Shown here in pieces: positions 54,333-63,284 of a stretch of 64,000 bases of DNA. Position numbers and translations under genes: made by a program. The stretch is taken from contig VIQU02000001.1 in the NCBI GenBank assembly GCA_010206225.2, positions 1 to 64,000 of the forward strand. Direction: 5' to 3'. The stretch is from Lachnospiraceae bacterium MD308. Lineage in GTDB: Bacteria; Bacillota; Clostridia; Lachnospirales; Lachnospiraceae. Numbering within the stretch: position 1 is the stretch's first letter; each line of letters starts with the position of its first letter. The notes under the pieces are model-generated. The model saw nothing but the letters and a program-made list of their open reading frames with translations. It did not search any database and was not told where the DNA came from.

Positions 54333-56219
54333 TTAATAGGAAACTACGGTCGTTCCTTTTGGACAACGTTTATAAATAAAATTGATGTCGGAATCCATGA
54401 GCCGCACACATCCGTGCGATTTCGGCCTTCCGATCGTCGCGTCGCTGTAACCGCCCGAATATCTTTTGATTCTGGAATGGAAGGCGATGCCCTTTTTAAA
54501 GTACACTGCCGGTTTCTCATATGTGTACTTGTTAAATATTCCTTTTTCCTTATACTTGATCTTAAAGACTCCCTTCGGCGTCTGGGTTCCGTGCTTGCCC
54601 GTTGCGCACTGTCCGCTGCGCAGTACCTTCCATTTACCCTTAGAACCCTGATAGATCACGACTCTCTGCGTATAGTGGCTGATCCATATCAAATACTTCG
54701 ATTTGCTTTTATATCCCTTTTTGTTTACAAAATCTTCTTTTACTTTTGTAGAATAGTCTTTCGTCGTCCAGATACTTGACTTGAATCTCAGCCGCCTGTA
54801 CGCGATCCAGTAAGTTTTCCCTCCAATGCTGATCTTGTAGCGTCCTTTTCCATAGTCAGTCGTCGTAACTTTGGTGCCCGGCTTCAGATATTTCACTCTT
54901 TTTTTGCTGGTCTTGGAAGTAAAAATAGGCGCTCTTGATTTTACGACTGCCTTATAGCCAATACTGCGTATCGTTTTCGGTGTCTTTTTTACGGAAATGG
55001 TTATGGTAGAAGATTTTTCTCCTGTCCCGCCGTTATTATAGGCCGCCACACGGTATTTATACTTTTTCCCCTGTTTTAGCTTTTTATCCGTATAGGTGAG
55101 CTTTTTAACGTCTTTCTTAACGACTTCCCACTTTTTCTTTGTCGCGTTATACCGATACACAATATAACTTTCTGCTCTGGATGCCTTAGACCATGTAAGT
55201 ATGGCAGATTCATTGCCGTCGATTCCGGTAAGTTTTTTCACTTTGGCCGGTTTTTGTTTTTTTGTCGCTACATTCAGCTTAACTATGTCAGAAACATAAG
55301 TATAAGTCTTGCCGTCTTCTGTGAAACTGCAGATCGCCTGCACTTGGAAGCTATATTTTGTATTGTATTTCAGCTTTCCGAATTCCAAAGAGGTCTCGGA
55401 TGTTTTCTTCGTTTTCTTGCCGTATGCCACCTGATAGCTGTCTGCTCCTGCCACCGCTTTCCACGCAAGTTTTATATCCGTACCGCTGGATTTTTCTTTG
55501 ACAGCAGGCTTTGCAAGCAGCACCGCGGGAATCTTTCCGGCAGCTATCTCGGTCTCTCCGGTTTCATCTTCTTTATAGGCGTGAATTTCTATATAATATT
55601 TTTCTCCCTGGACAACATCGGCCTGCAGGCTCGTATCGGTTGTGTCGGATGTACTGATCAGCGTGCCGTCTGCGTATTTCAATAGCTGAACCTGATACTT
55701 CACTGCATCCGCCACACGGGTCCACGTGATCTTTAACTGTTTCCCCGATTCATCTGCTGGCTCTGCAGTAATTCCTTCAACGGTTCCCCCGATGGTCTGC
55801 GTCTCAGCCGCCTGCACGTCAACGGCAGGTTCCTCTTCTTTCGGCTGTTCTTCCTCCGCAGCCTTATCCTCTTTAGCGCCACTCTCCGTCACCGGTTCGG
55901 ACGGCGCCTCTGCATCGGTATCCCCTGCATCGTCAGCATCCGGTATCTCCTCCGGCAATGGTTCCTCCGGCACTTCCGGCTGTTCTGTCTCACTTCCATC
56001 TTTTACGGAATCCTCATTCTCCTTTGGAGACTCCGCTTCGGTGTCTGCAGTGATATCTGTCTCTGTTTTGGAAGACGGTTCTTGACTCTGTGCCTGATCC
56101 GCTGCTTCCACTTTATCCTGCTGACCTTCTGCATCTGTTGCTAACACCTCAAAACTGCCCAGATTTACAAACAGCATCAAGCTTAATACAAGGCAGATAA
56201 CTCTCGTTATTTTTTTCAT
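54333..56219 (-). CDS. Secreted L,D-transpeptidase with FnIII-like and SH3-like domains
   Basis: 628 residues. A signal peptide lies at 1-28 (cleavage after VLA). An acidic Glu/Asp/Pro-rich linker follows to about 140, then two or three fibronectin III-like repeats (about 150-410, e.g. LAWKAVAGADSYQVAYG and LTWSKASRAESYIVYRY). An SH3-like domain lies at about 425-480. The YkuD catalytic domain at about 505-628 carries HSRIKRYSGG and SHGCVRLMDSD, with the nucleophile at C604. It makes 3-3 peptidoglycan cross-links or attaches proteins to the wall. The FnIII part and acidic stalk should hold the catalytic domain away from the membrane. A single gene with its own terminator. Confidence 0.93.
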   Translation of the reverse strand: MKKITRVICLVLSLMLFVNLGSFEVLATDAEGQQDKVEAADQAQSQEPSSKTETDITADTEAESPKENEDSVKDGSETEQPEVPEEPLPEEIPDADDAGDTDAEAPSEPVTESGAKEDKAAEEEQPKEEEPAVDVQAAETQTIGGTVEGITAEPADESGKQLKITWTRVADAVKYQVQLLKYADGTLISTSDTTDTSLQADVVQGEKYYIEIHAYKEDETGETEIAAGKIPAVLLAKPAVKEKSSGTDIKLAWKAVAGADSYQVAYGKKTKKTSETSLEFGKLKYNTKYSFQVQAICSFTEDGKTYTYVSDIVKLNVATKKQKPAKVKKLTGIDGNESAILTWSKASRAESYIVYRYNATKKKWEVVKKDVKKLTYTDKKLKQGKKYKYRVAAYNNGGTGEKSSTITISVKKTPKTIRSIGYKAVVKSRAPIFTSKTSKKRVKYLKPGTKVTTTDYGKGRYKISIGGKTYWIAYRRLRFKSSIWTTKDYSTKVKEDFVNKKGYKSKSKYLIWISHYTQRVVIYQGSKGKWKVLRSGQCATGKHGTQTPKGVFKIKYKEKGIFNKYTYEKPAVYFKKGIAFHSRIKRYSGGYSDATIGRPKSHGCVRLMDSDINFIYKRCPKGTTVVSY

Positions 56220-56243
56220 TTACATCCCTTCCTTTCTTCTTTA

Positions 56244-56285
56244 TTAAAAGTCTCTTAACCGTAAATTATTTTTTGAATAAGAGAC
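56244..56285 (-). terminator. Terminator of the DHHW/MBOAT operon
   Basis: An 8-bp stem (56250-56257 with 56278-56285) with a 20-nt loop is followed by TTTTAATAAAG on the minus strand. Confidence 0.6.
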
Positions 56286-56303
56286 AATAAGCATATTGTT
56301 CTA

Positions 56304-57695
56304 TTACTGAATCAGAGAAAATGTTTCTCCCCTATACTCAAACGATTTTTCACAGACAATCTTGTTGTTATAATTGTCTATCACCATCACCTTCAGCAAA
56401 CCATCCGAACCCTTTTCCCACGTTCGGATATCCTGATCATTCTGCTTTATCAGAATTTTATCTTTTTCCTCCTGAACGAGAATTTCCCTCTCCCCGCCAG
56501 AATCCGATGCGGCCGCACAGTATACGTTCGTCGTTTCCAGTCTGATTTCTTTTGCCGTATAAGAATTGCTCTTAAGCAATTCCCCGTAAACGGAGGCAAA
56601 CTTTCCTGACGTATCCTGAAAAAGCAGCGTATAATCCTTGCCGGAAGCCCACTGTATGATCTGTTCCGGCTGATTCTCATCGGCTATCGAATCATTGAGG
56701 GCCTCGATCTGCGAAGGCGTCAGTTCCGCCGTGAAATCCTCCGGATAACGCGCCTTCATCTCCCTGCTGAACTGAAGGGCTCCATGGGAATTCACATGAT
56801 TTCTATCCGCAAAATACTCCTGCTTATAAGTCGGTATCCAGTCAACCGTGATATCTGGATAATCCTCCTTCAGCCGATCATAATACTTTCCAAACTCTTC
56901 TTTATAGTTCTCTGTAAATTTTTCATTTTCTGGAAGCGGAAGTTTTACAAGACGAACCTGTATGTCATGTTCCATGCACAGTTCGATCAGGCGCCTGTAA
57001 TAACGGTCGAACAGAGGGTGTACCTCAAAATTTTTAAATTTAATTGTTTTGGAAGTTTCATATTCTTGCGTCCCTCTGGCAATATACCTTCCGCCGTGAA
57101 GCGCGCTTAAAGCCCTTGCTTTTATATTTTCTTCATACCGCTGATTAAAACCCGCATTCATCAAAGATGTAATATATTTGTTCGGCAGCCTCAATTCATA
57201 TGCGATAAAATCCGTCACATAATGATCCGTTTCAATGGAAGTCCCTTCCCCATACTTCAGGATCTCCTTCAGCATCTCAAGATTCTGATCCATCCGGAAT
57301 CTGTGCGTATACATCGTCCGAATCCAAAAAGTACCCGTATCCTTCATATGATAATCCAGAAAACTAATATAACAAGTCTTCGGCGCCTCATTGTGCTCAA
57401 TCCAGTCTTGAAGAATATAATACGCTTCCATAGGCGTGATCGAACCAAGAGACAGATTAATCGAAGCATCCGACAAAACCTCCGGCACATAAGCGGCATT
57501 CGCCGTCGAATCGCCTAAGAATACCGCCTCATAATACTTCTCCTGCTTTGTATTGGTCTTTTCTTTATTCCACAGATCAAACGGTGTCCCGTCAGTCATA
57601 AATCCAAGCGGATTCATCCATGTATATGCCCATATCAGAATCATGGGAAGCATAACGCATATGCCTTTCATGGCCAGGCCAAGTATTTTCTTCAT
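56304..57695 (-). CDS. DHHW/SGNH-like protein, partner of the MBOAT acyltransferase
   Basis: 463 residues with one N-terminal membrane anchor (about 5-24) and an external domain. An SGNH-hydrolase-like core is suggested by AVFLGDSTANAAYVP near residue 58 and YFADRNHVNSHGA near residue 310, giving Ser, Asp and His in the expected order. Such proteins (AlgX, AlgJ, PatB and DHHW types) transfer acyl groups outside the cell onto polysaccharide after an MBOAT protein moves them across. It starts 11 nt after the MBOAT gene. A C-terminal beta-rich domain of about 90 residues may bind the polymer. Confidence 0.8.
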   Translation of the reverse strand: MKKILGLAMKGICVMLPMILIWAYTWMNPLGFMTDGTPFDLWNKEKTNTKQEKYYEAVFLGDSTANAAYVPEVLSDASINLSLGSITPMEAYYILQDWIEHNEAPKTCYISFLDYHMKDTGTFWIRTMYTHRFRMDQNLEMLKEILKYGEGTSIETDHYVTDFIAYELRLPNKYITSLMNAGFNQRYEENIKARALSALHGGRYIARGTQEYETSKTIKFKNFEVHPLFDRYYRRLIELCMEHDIQVRLVKLPLPENEKFTENYKEEFGKYYDRLKEDYPDITVDWIPTYKQEYFADRNHVNSHGALQFSREMKARYPEDFTAELTPSQIEALNDSIADENQPEQIIQWASGKDYTLLFQDTSGKFASVYGELLKSNSYTAKEIRLETTNVYCAAASDSGGEREILVQEEKDKILIKQNDQDIRTWEKGSDGLLKVMVIDNYNNKIVCEKSFEYRGETFSLIQ

Positions 57696-57706
57696 CCCGA
57701 TCCTCC

Positions 57707-59191
57707 CTAAAACTGAAAATAGATAAATTCCTGTCCGGTAATGTCCAGAGAAAGGGTGATCAAAATCACCGCCCCCCAGTACAGTACGAAGCGGAAGACA
57801 ATACTCTGCCGCCTAAGCCACTCTAAGGTATCTCTCCCTGATTCTTTGATCAGACTGCAAAAAAGCAACGCCGCCAAAGCGATCAGCAAAATAGCAATGT
57901 TCTTTTCATCAAGTCCCAGCTCATAAAGCCCGCCTGTCAAGAGGAGCCCGCTGTTTGTAAGCTCCGCCGACCTCTTTAAGATTCTGAGCGCAGCCATCGG
58001 CGTATCTGCCCGGAAGAATACCCACGCAATATCCGTCAAGATGAAGGTCTTTACGATCCGAATGCATCTCCATGAAAAATTCTCGGTATCTATCTGAAAT
58101 CTCTTATACCATCTGTCTACATACGGAGCCGCCAGTTCTTCACAAATCTGGTATATTCCGTGCAAGCCGCCCCAGATGACAAATGTGATGTTCGCCCCGT
58201 GCCATAAGCCGCTTACCAAAAAGGTAATGAGCAGATTCCTGTACTTTTTTAATCTTCCCTTCCGGTTCCCGCCCAAAGGAATATATAGATAATCCCTCAG
58301 CCATGAACTCAGTGAAATATGCCACCTTCTCCAGAACTGCTTTACAGACTGTGCCAGATAAGGCTGCTCAAAATTATTCATAAGCCGAAAACCAAGCACT
58401 CTGGCAGCTCCTGTTGCAATAATGGAATACCCCATAAAATCGCAATAAATCTGAAAAGCAAATAACACATTGGCCGTTATGATCTGAAATCCATGATAAG
58501 CGGCAAAATCCCCGTATACCGTATTCACCAGCACCGCGCATCTGTCGGCAATGACCAGTTTCAGGAAATACCCCCACAGCATAAGAAGCAGCCCGTCCCT
58601 CACCATTACTGCATCAAATTTTTTATGCCCGGAAAACTGCTTCAGAAGATTTTTTGATCTTTCGATCGGTCCCGCCACAAGCTGCGGAAAAAAAGATACA
58701 AAAAGTGCGTAGCGAAAGAAATTTTTCTCTGCATATATTTCATCGCGGTATACATCCATCGTATAGCTCAGCGCCTGAAAAATATAAAAGGAAATTCCCA
58801 CAGGCAGGATAATATCAAACACCGGCACATTCATCTCTATATGTACCGCTCCGAGAAGACGCCCCAAAACATCCAATGCAAAATTAATATATTTAAAATA
58901 GAACAGCAACAGCAGATTCAGTACAAAACTGCCTGCCACAATCAGCTTTTTATACGCCGTCTTATGCGCAGGAGTACAGCCGCTTTGTTTGACCGTCTCC
59001 ATGCAAAGGCCGCCGGTATAGGTAACCAGTGTTGAAAACAGCAGCAGCAATACATATTTCGCGTTCCAGCACATATAAAAATAGTAACTTGCAGCAAGCA
59101 GCCACAAATTCTTTGCCTTCTGCGGAACGACAAAATATATCAGCAGAACAATCGGGAAAAAAATCAGAAACTCTATGGAATTAAACAGCAT
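57707..59191 (-). CDS. MBOAT-family O-acyltransferase (AlgI/PatA-like)
   Basis: 494 residues and strongly hydrophobic, with ten or more membrane segments. The MBOAT pattern is plain: LVAGPIERSKNLLKQF, FWRRWHISLSSWLRDYLYIPLGGN and the catalytic His in GLWHGANITFVIWGGLHG. It takes an acyl group, usually acetyl from acetyl-CoA, and passes it through the membrane. With the DHHW-like protein it probably O-acylates a wall or capsule polymer. The polymer is not indicated by the neighbours. Confidence 0.93.
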   Translation of the reverse strand: MLFNSIEFLIFFPIVLLIYFVVPQKAKNLWLLAASYYFYMCWNAKYVLLLLFSTLVTYTGGLCMETVKQSGCTPAHKTAYKKLIVAGSFVLNLLLLFYFKYINFALDVLGRLLGAVHIEMNVPVFDIILPVGISFYIFQALSYTMDVYRDEIYAEKNFFRYALFVSFFPQLVAGPIERSKNLLKQFSGHKKFDAVMVRDGLLLMLWGYFLKLVIADRCAVLVNTVYGDFAAYHGFQIITANVLFAFQIYCDFMGYSIIATGAARVLGFRLMNNFEQPYLAQSVKQFWRRWHISLSSWLRDYLYIPLGGNRKGRLKKYRNLLITFLVSGLWHGANITFVIWGGLHGIYQICEELAAPYVDRWYKRFQIDTENFSWRCIRIVKTFILTDIAWVFFRADTPMAALRILKRSAELTNSGLLLTGGLYELGLDEKNIAILLIALAALLFCSLIKESGRDTLEWLRRQSIVFRFVLYWGAVILITLSLDITGQEFIYFQF

Positions 59192-59299
59192 ATGTTTCTC
59201 CTGATAAACGGTTTACACTACTTTTCATCGTCTTTTCTCCTGTTTTGGAATAATCTCTTATTTCTTTCTATATATAGTCCTCTACATATAGTCTTTTTC

Positions 59300-59328
59300 A
59301 TTATAGTTCCACAGAAACAATTTGTCAA
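59300..59328 (-). promoter_or_regulatory. Promoter of the MBOAT/DHHW operon
   Basis: A perfect TTGACA (59323-59328) and perfect TATAAT (59300-59305) on the minus strand are 17 nt apart. They leave a leader of about 100 nt. Confidence 0.85.
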
Positions 59329-59350
59329 TTCATAGGATATGCAAAATAAC

Positions 59351-59379
59351 TTGTCAACCCATTTACAATCTGATAAAAT
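59351..59379 (+). promoter_or_regulatory. Promoter of yqeY
   Basis: TTGTCA (59351-59356) and TAAAAT (59374-59379) are 17 nt apart, about 90 nt before the start codon and divergent from the MBOAT promoter. Confidence 0.7.
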
Positions 59380-59402
59380 GTGAACCGTAATCTTGGAAGC
59401 AA

Positions 59403-59440
59403 CCCGTCGGCATATTTTAATGCCTATGCCGGGATTTTTT
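59403..59440 (+). terminator. Possible attenuator in the yqeY leader
   Basis: A stem of about 8 bp with a 2-nt bulge (CGGCAT with ATGCCG, plus flanking C-G pairs) is followed by ATTTTTT. It lies between promoter and gene, so it could end transcription early. Confidence 0.45.
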
Positions 59441-59468
59441 CTGAAAATATGAGATGGAGGAATGACAC

Positions 59469-59915
59469 ATGAGCAAAATTGATGAAGTAAGGAGCGACAT
59501 GGTGAAAGCCATGAAAGCCGGCGACAAGGGAAGGAAAGACACTTTATCCCTTTTATTATCCGCACTTAAAAATAAAGCAATCGACAAACGGGAAGATCTG
59601 ACTCCCGAAGAAGAGACGCAGGTTATCTTAAAAGAAATCAAACAAGTCAAAGAAACACTGGACATGACTCCCGCAGACCGGACAGATATTATCAAGGAAT
59701 GTACCGACCGTCTGGATGTACTGAACAACTATGCTCCAAAGATGATGGATGAGGCCGAGATCCGCGAGGTTATCAATAGCGTCCTTGCAGAGACCGGCAT
59801 AGATGCACCTTCCGCAAAGGACAAAGGTAAGATTATGAAGGTGCTTATGCCAAAAGTAAAGGGTAAGGCCGACGGCAAGCTGGTAAACGAGATCTTTACA
59901 ACATTTTTGCAGTAA
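59469..59915 (+). CDS. yqeY: GatB/YqeY domain protein
   Basis: 148 residues, the standalone YqeY family, which resembles the C-terminal tRNA-binding tail of the GatB amidotransferase subunit. Features: DMVKAMKAGDKGRKDTLSLLLSALKNK at the N-terminus, and APSAKDKGKIMKVLMPKVKGKADGKLVNEI at the end. The cellular role is not settled; tRNA binding is assumed from the fold. TGGAGG precedes the ATG. Confidence 0.93.
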   Translation: MSKIDEVRSDMVKAMKAGDKGRKDTLSLLLSALKNKAIDKREDLTPEEETQVILKEIKQVKETLDMTPADRTDIIKECTDRLDVLNNYAPKMMDEAEIREVINSVLAETGIDAPSAKDKGKIMKVLMPKVKGKADGKLVNEIFTTFLQ

Positions 59916-59918
59916 TAA

Positions 59919-59955
59919 GCTAAGGGGGCTGTATTTATCTACAGTCTCCCTTAGC
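59919..59955. terminator. Hairpin between convergent yqeY and C_GCAxxG_C_C genes
   Basis: A stem of about 15 bp with a mismatch (59919-59933 with 59940-59955) lies between the two stop codons. It lacks clear T-runs but probably ends transcription from both sides. Confidence 0.6.
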
Positions 59956-59972
59956 CGTTACATTCTACACCG

Positions 59973-60386
59973 TTATGAAAGTTTCATCTCATCGATCAGT
60001 TCTGCTGCCGTCTCCACACACCGGGTACAGCACGGCAAAGGCTGCGCCCCATTCTCTGTCTTCAGATCCCGGCAGTATACGGAACCCCTCTTCTCTTTGA
60101 ACTGCTTCGCCGCCTCACGGAATTTCGCATAAGTATCCATCTTCGTAAGAAGCGGCTGATCCATATCGCCCGCGCTGTTGGCGAGACTGATCGTAAGGAA
60201 CATGCCCGTAACTGCGCCGCAGGTATCCATAAGGCCGCCCATTCCAAGTCCGAAACCTTCTGTCATACGAAACATATCCTCTTCCTTTATCCCAAATTTT
60301 TCGCAATATGTACAGGCCACTGCCTGACAGCAGTTGTAGCCTTTTTCCGTAAACTTCGCCACGGCCGTATGTTTATTCGCTTCCAT
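59973..60386 (-). CDS. C_GCAxxG_C_C family protein
   Basis: 137 residues. The name-giving cysteines are present: GYNCCQAVACTYCEKFG, then DTCGAVTGM, and near the end VYCRDL and LPCCTRCVETAAELI. Members are often encoded next to redox or metal enzymes and may hold a metal or cluster; their activity is not known. GGAGG precedes the ATG. The nadE gene lies about 60 nt upstream with a small hairpin between (60426-60441). Confidence 0.88.
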   Translation of the reverse strand: MEANKHTAVAKFTEKGYNCCQAVACTYCEKFGIKEEDMFRMTEGFGLGMGGLMDTCGAVTGMFLTISLANSAGDMDQPLLTKMDTYAKFREAAKQFKEKRGSVYCRDLKTENGAQPLPCCTRCVETAAELIDEMKLS

Positions 60387-60445
60387 AGCATTTACCTCCC
60401 AATCCTTTTTGTCAAAACTCTTTCACCCGAAAACATTCGGGACGA

Positions 60446-62371
60446 TTACTCTTTGTTCTCCCGGACCGTTTCTAAGTTCTGTATCCACAGATCCGCGCAG
60501 GCATCGCTTGGCATCCTCCAGTCCCCTCTTGGAGACAGCGCTACCGTCCCAACCTTCGGTCCGTCCGGCAGGCAGGAACGCTTGAACTGCTGAGAGAAAA
60601 ATCTCCGGCAGAAGGTATGGAGCCATTTATAAATCGTGTCGTCGTCATATTCTCCTGCAAACGCATACTTTGCGATCCGGTAGATCTTGGCCGGTTCATA
60701 GCCAAACCTCAGGAAATAATACAGGAAAAAGTCATGCAGCTCGTAAGGTCCTACCAGATCCTCTGTCTTCTGGGCAATCTTGCCGTCCTTCGGCGGAAGA
60801 AGCTCCGGACTTACCGGCGTATCAAGCACGTCATAGAGTACCTCCTTCAACACCTGATCTTCACACGTATCCGCATAGTAATGGACCAGATGCCGCACCA
60901 GCGTCTTTGGGACAGATGCATTGACCCCGTACATGGACATATGGTCGCCGTTATAAGTCGCCCAGCCAAGAGCCAGCTCCGACATATCTCCTGTCCCGAT
61001 CACCATGCCGTTTACCTGATTGGCAATATCCATGATCACCTGCGTACGCTCTCTCGCCTGCGCATTCTCATAGGTCACGCTGTGATCCTGTATATCATGT
61101 CCGATATCTTTCAAATGCAGCGTCACCGAATCTGCAATCGGAACCTCCCTTAAGACCGCGCCGAGTTTTTCCGCCATCTTGCAGGCATTGCGGTATGTCC
61201 GGTCTGTCGTCCCAAAGCATGGCATCGTGACTGCAATGATCTGCTTTCTGTCCATTCCAAGCATGTCAAAAGCCTTCGCCGTCACGAGAAGGGCAAGCGT
61301 AGAATCCAGTCCTCCCGAAATTCCCACCACCGCGCTCTTGGCATGCGTATGAGCAAGACGTTTTTTAAGCCCCATCGCTTGGATCATAAGGATTTCCTCG
61401 CAGCGCCTTGCGCGCTCAAAAGCTTCGCCCGGCACGAACGGGCGGGAGGAAAACGTCCTTGTAAGCTTTGTCTCCTCTTTGTGAAGCCGGAACGGAATCC
61501 ACGTAAGCTCTCTGTCCTCTGCCGACTGGAACGTCGTATTTTTACGCCTTTCGCTTACCATGCGTTTATAGTCGATCTCCGAATAAATGATCCCGTTTTC
61601 AAACCGTTTTGCAGAAGCGAGCGTAATGCCGTTTTCCGCAATCATATTATGCCCGCCGAACACAAGGTCCGTCGTAGACTCTCCTTCTCCCGCATTGGCA
61701 TAGATATATCCGCAGATCAGGCGGGCAGACTGTCCTTCTATCAAACTCTCCCGGTAGGAAGCCTTACCGATCGTCTCGTCGCTTGCAGAACAGTTGACGA
61801 TAATGGTTGCTCCTTCCCTTGCCGCCTGGATACTTGGCGGAACCGCAGACCATACATCCTCACAGATCTCCGCCGACACAGCCAGCCCTTCTAACTCCTC
61901 CACTTCATACACGAGCTGCGGTCCAAAAGGAATCTCCTCTCCGTTCAGACTGATATCTCTTGCATAGGAAGGTCCCTCACAAAACTGCCGCCTCTCATAA
62001 AACTCTCCGTAATTGGGAAGAAATGTCTTTGTCGTAAAGCCTAGGATTTTCCCCCTATTCAGCGCTGCCGCCACATTATATAGTTCTCCGTCCACTGTCA
62101 GGGGCGCCCCCACAAAGACAAGCATGTCCTTATCCTTCGTATGCCCCGCAACCTTGAATAGCCCCTCTCTCGCTTTTTCCAAAAGAATATCCTGAGTAAA
62201 CAAATCGCCGCATGTGTACCCCGTAATGCAAAGTTCCGGAAATACAACGATTTTTGCCCCCTTTTTCTCTGTCTCGTCGATCATCCTGCATATCTGTTCC
62301 GTATTAAACGCTACGTCTGCCACCCGTATATCTGGCGTCGCCGCAGCAACCTTTATAAATCCATCCTTCAT
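60446..62371 (-). CDS. nadE: Glutamine-dependent NAD(+) synthase
   Basis: 641 residues, the two-domain form. The N-terminal nitrilase-fold glutaminase has its catalytic Glu in FPELCITGYTCGD, a Lys in the TKTFLPNYGEFYE segment, and the Cys in IVNCSASDE. The C-terminal synthetase has the PP-loop GISGGLDSTLALL and the STGDMSELALGWATYNGD-like motif (IGTGDMSELALGWATYNGDH). It amidates nicotinate adenine dinucleotide to NAD+ using ATP and glutamine. GGAGGAG precedes the ATG. Confidence 0.97.
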   Translation of the reverse strand: MKDGFIKVAAATPDIRVADVAFNTEQICRMIDETEKKGAKIVVFPELCITGYTCGDLFTQDILLEKAREGLFKVAGHTKDKDMLVFVGAPLTVDGELYNVAAALNRGKILGFTTKTFLPNYGEFYERRQFCEGPSYARDISLNGEEIPFGPQLVYEVEELEGLAVSAEICEDVWSAVPPSIQAAREGATIIVNCSASDETIGKASYRESLIEGQSARLICGYIYANAGEGESTTDLVFGGHNMIAENGITLASAKRFENGIIYSEIDYKRMVSERRKNTTFQSAEDRELTWIPFRLHKEETKLTRTFSSRPFVPGEAFERARRCEEILMIQAMGLKKRLAHTHAKSAVVGISGGLDSTLALLVTAKAFDMLGMDRKQIIAVTMPCFGTTDRTYRNACKMAEKLGAVLREVPIADSVTLHLKDIGHDIQDHSVTYENAQARERTQVIMDIANQVNGMVIGTGDMSELALGWATYNGDHMSMYGVNASVPKTLVRHLVHYYADTCEDQVLKEVLYDVLDTPVSPELLPPKDGKIAQKTEDLVGPYELHDFFLYYFLRFGYEPAKIYRIAKYAFAGEYDDDTIYKWLHTFCRRFFSQQFKRSCLPDGPKVGTVALSPRGDWRMPSDACADLWIQNLETVRENKE

Positions 62372-62395
62372 GGCTCTCCTCCATCTTCGGCATTC

Positions 62396-63271
62396 TTATC
62401 TGCTTCTTTTTATAATCTGCTTCAAATCTTCAATCGTGTAATGATAAGCACTGTTGCAGAAATGACATTTCACTTCGATATCTTTTCCTTCATCGATCAT
62501 CTCCTGAATATCCTTTCTGCCAATGCTGGCAACTGCCTTTTCCACCCGCTCCTTCGAGCAATTACAATAAAACTGCGTGGGAATCGTGTCCGTAATCTCA
62601 AGCCCCACGTTCCCCAGAAGTTCCTTTAATATCTGTTCCGGTGTATATCCCTTATCCAGAAGCTCCGTAACCGATGTGACCATCTTAAGATTCTCCTCGA
62701 TCTTAGCAACCGTATCCTCCTTCGCAAAAGGCATCATCTGGATGATGAACCCTCCGGCGCATTTTACCGTATTATCCTTTTCCATGAGGACTCCAAGTCC
62801 CACGGAAGAAGGCACTTGTTCCGAACTTGCAAAATAATAAGTCAGATCCTCTGCGATCTCACTGGTAACAAGCATCGTGTCACCGACATAAGGCTCCTTC
62901 AGCCCCATATCTTTGATCACCTGCATAATACCGATGCCTACCGCGCCGCCCACATCGAGCTTTCCATTTTTAGGAGGCAGCATCACATCTGGATTTTCCA
63001 CGTATCCTTTCACATTCGCATGGCTGTCTGCCGTAACCGTGATCCCTTCCAGAGGCCCGTTCCCCCGCACCTTAACTGTGAGCACGTCCGTCTCATTCTT
63101 CATCATACTCCCCATCATGGCGCCGCCGGTCAGGAGACGTCCAAGAGCTGCCGTCGCTACCGGGCTTGTATTGTGGCGTTTTCTCGCCTCCTCCACAAGT
63201 TCTCCTGATGTGATGGCAAAAGCACGTACCTGACTGTCCGCTGCTGTCGCCCTTACAATATAATCTTTCAT
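62396..63271 (-). CDS. hslO: Redox-regulated chaperone Hsp33
   Basis: 291 residues from the ATG at 63271 (MKDYIVRATAADSQVRAFA). The zinc cysteines are in place as CNCSKE and CHFCN near the C-terminus. When oxidised they release zinc, form disulfides and switch on chaperone holding. It starts 13 nt after the methyltransferase stop and ends 24 nt before nadE, so the genes form one transcript. Confidence 0.97.
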   Translation of the reverse strand: MKDYIVRATAADSQVRAFAITSGELVEEARKRHNTSPVATAALGRLLTGGAMMGSMMKNETDVLTVKVRGNGPLEGITVTADSHANVKGYVENPDVMLPPKNGKLDVGGAVGIGIMQVIKDMGLKEPYVGDTMLVTSEIAEDLTYYFASSEQVPSSVGLGVLMEKDNTVKCAGGFIIQMMPFAKEDTVAKIEENLKMVTSVTELLDKGYTPEQILKELLGNVGLEITDTIPTQFYCNCSKERVEKAVASIGRKDIQEMIDEGKDIEVKCHFCNSAYHYTIEDLKQIIKRSR

Positions 63272-63284
63272 ACCTGTTCCCTTT

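Noticed and set aside
54166-54366. 66-codon open frame between the transpeptidase and hrcA
   Set aside because: It overlaps the transpeptidase terminator and the hrcA promoter and has no recognisable content.
59218-59565. 115-codon open frame between the MBOAT and yqeY genes
   Set aside because: It spans both divergent promoters and part of yqeY and shows no protein family.
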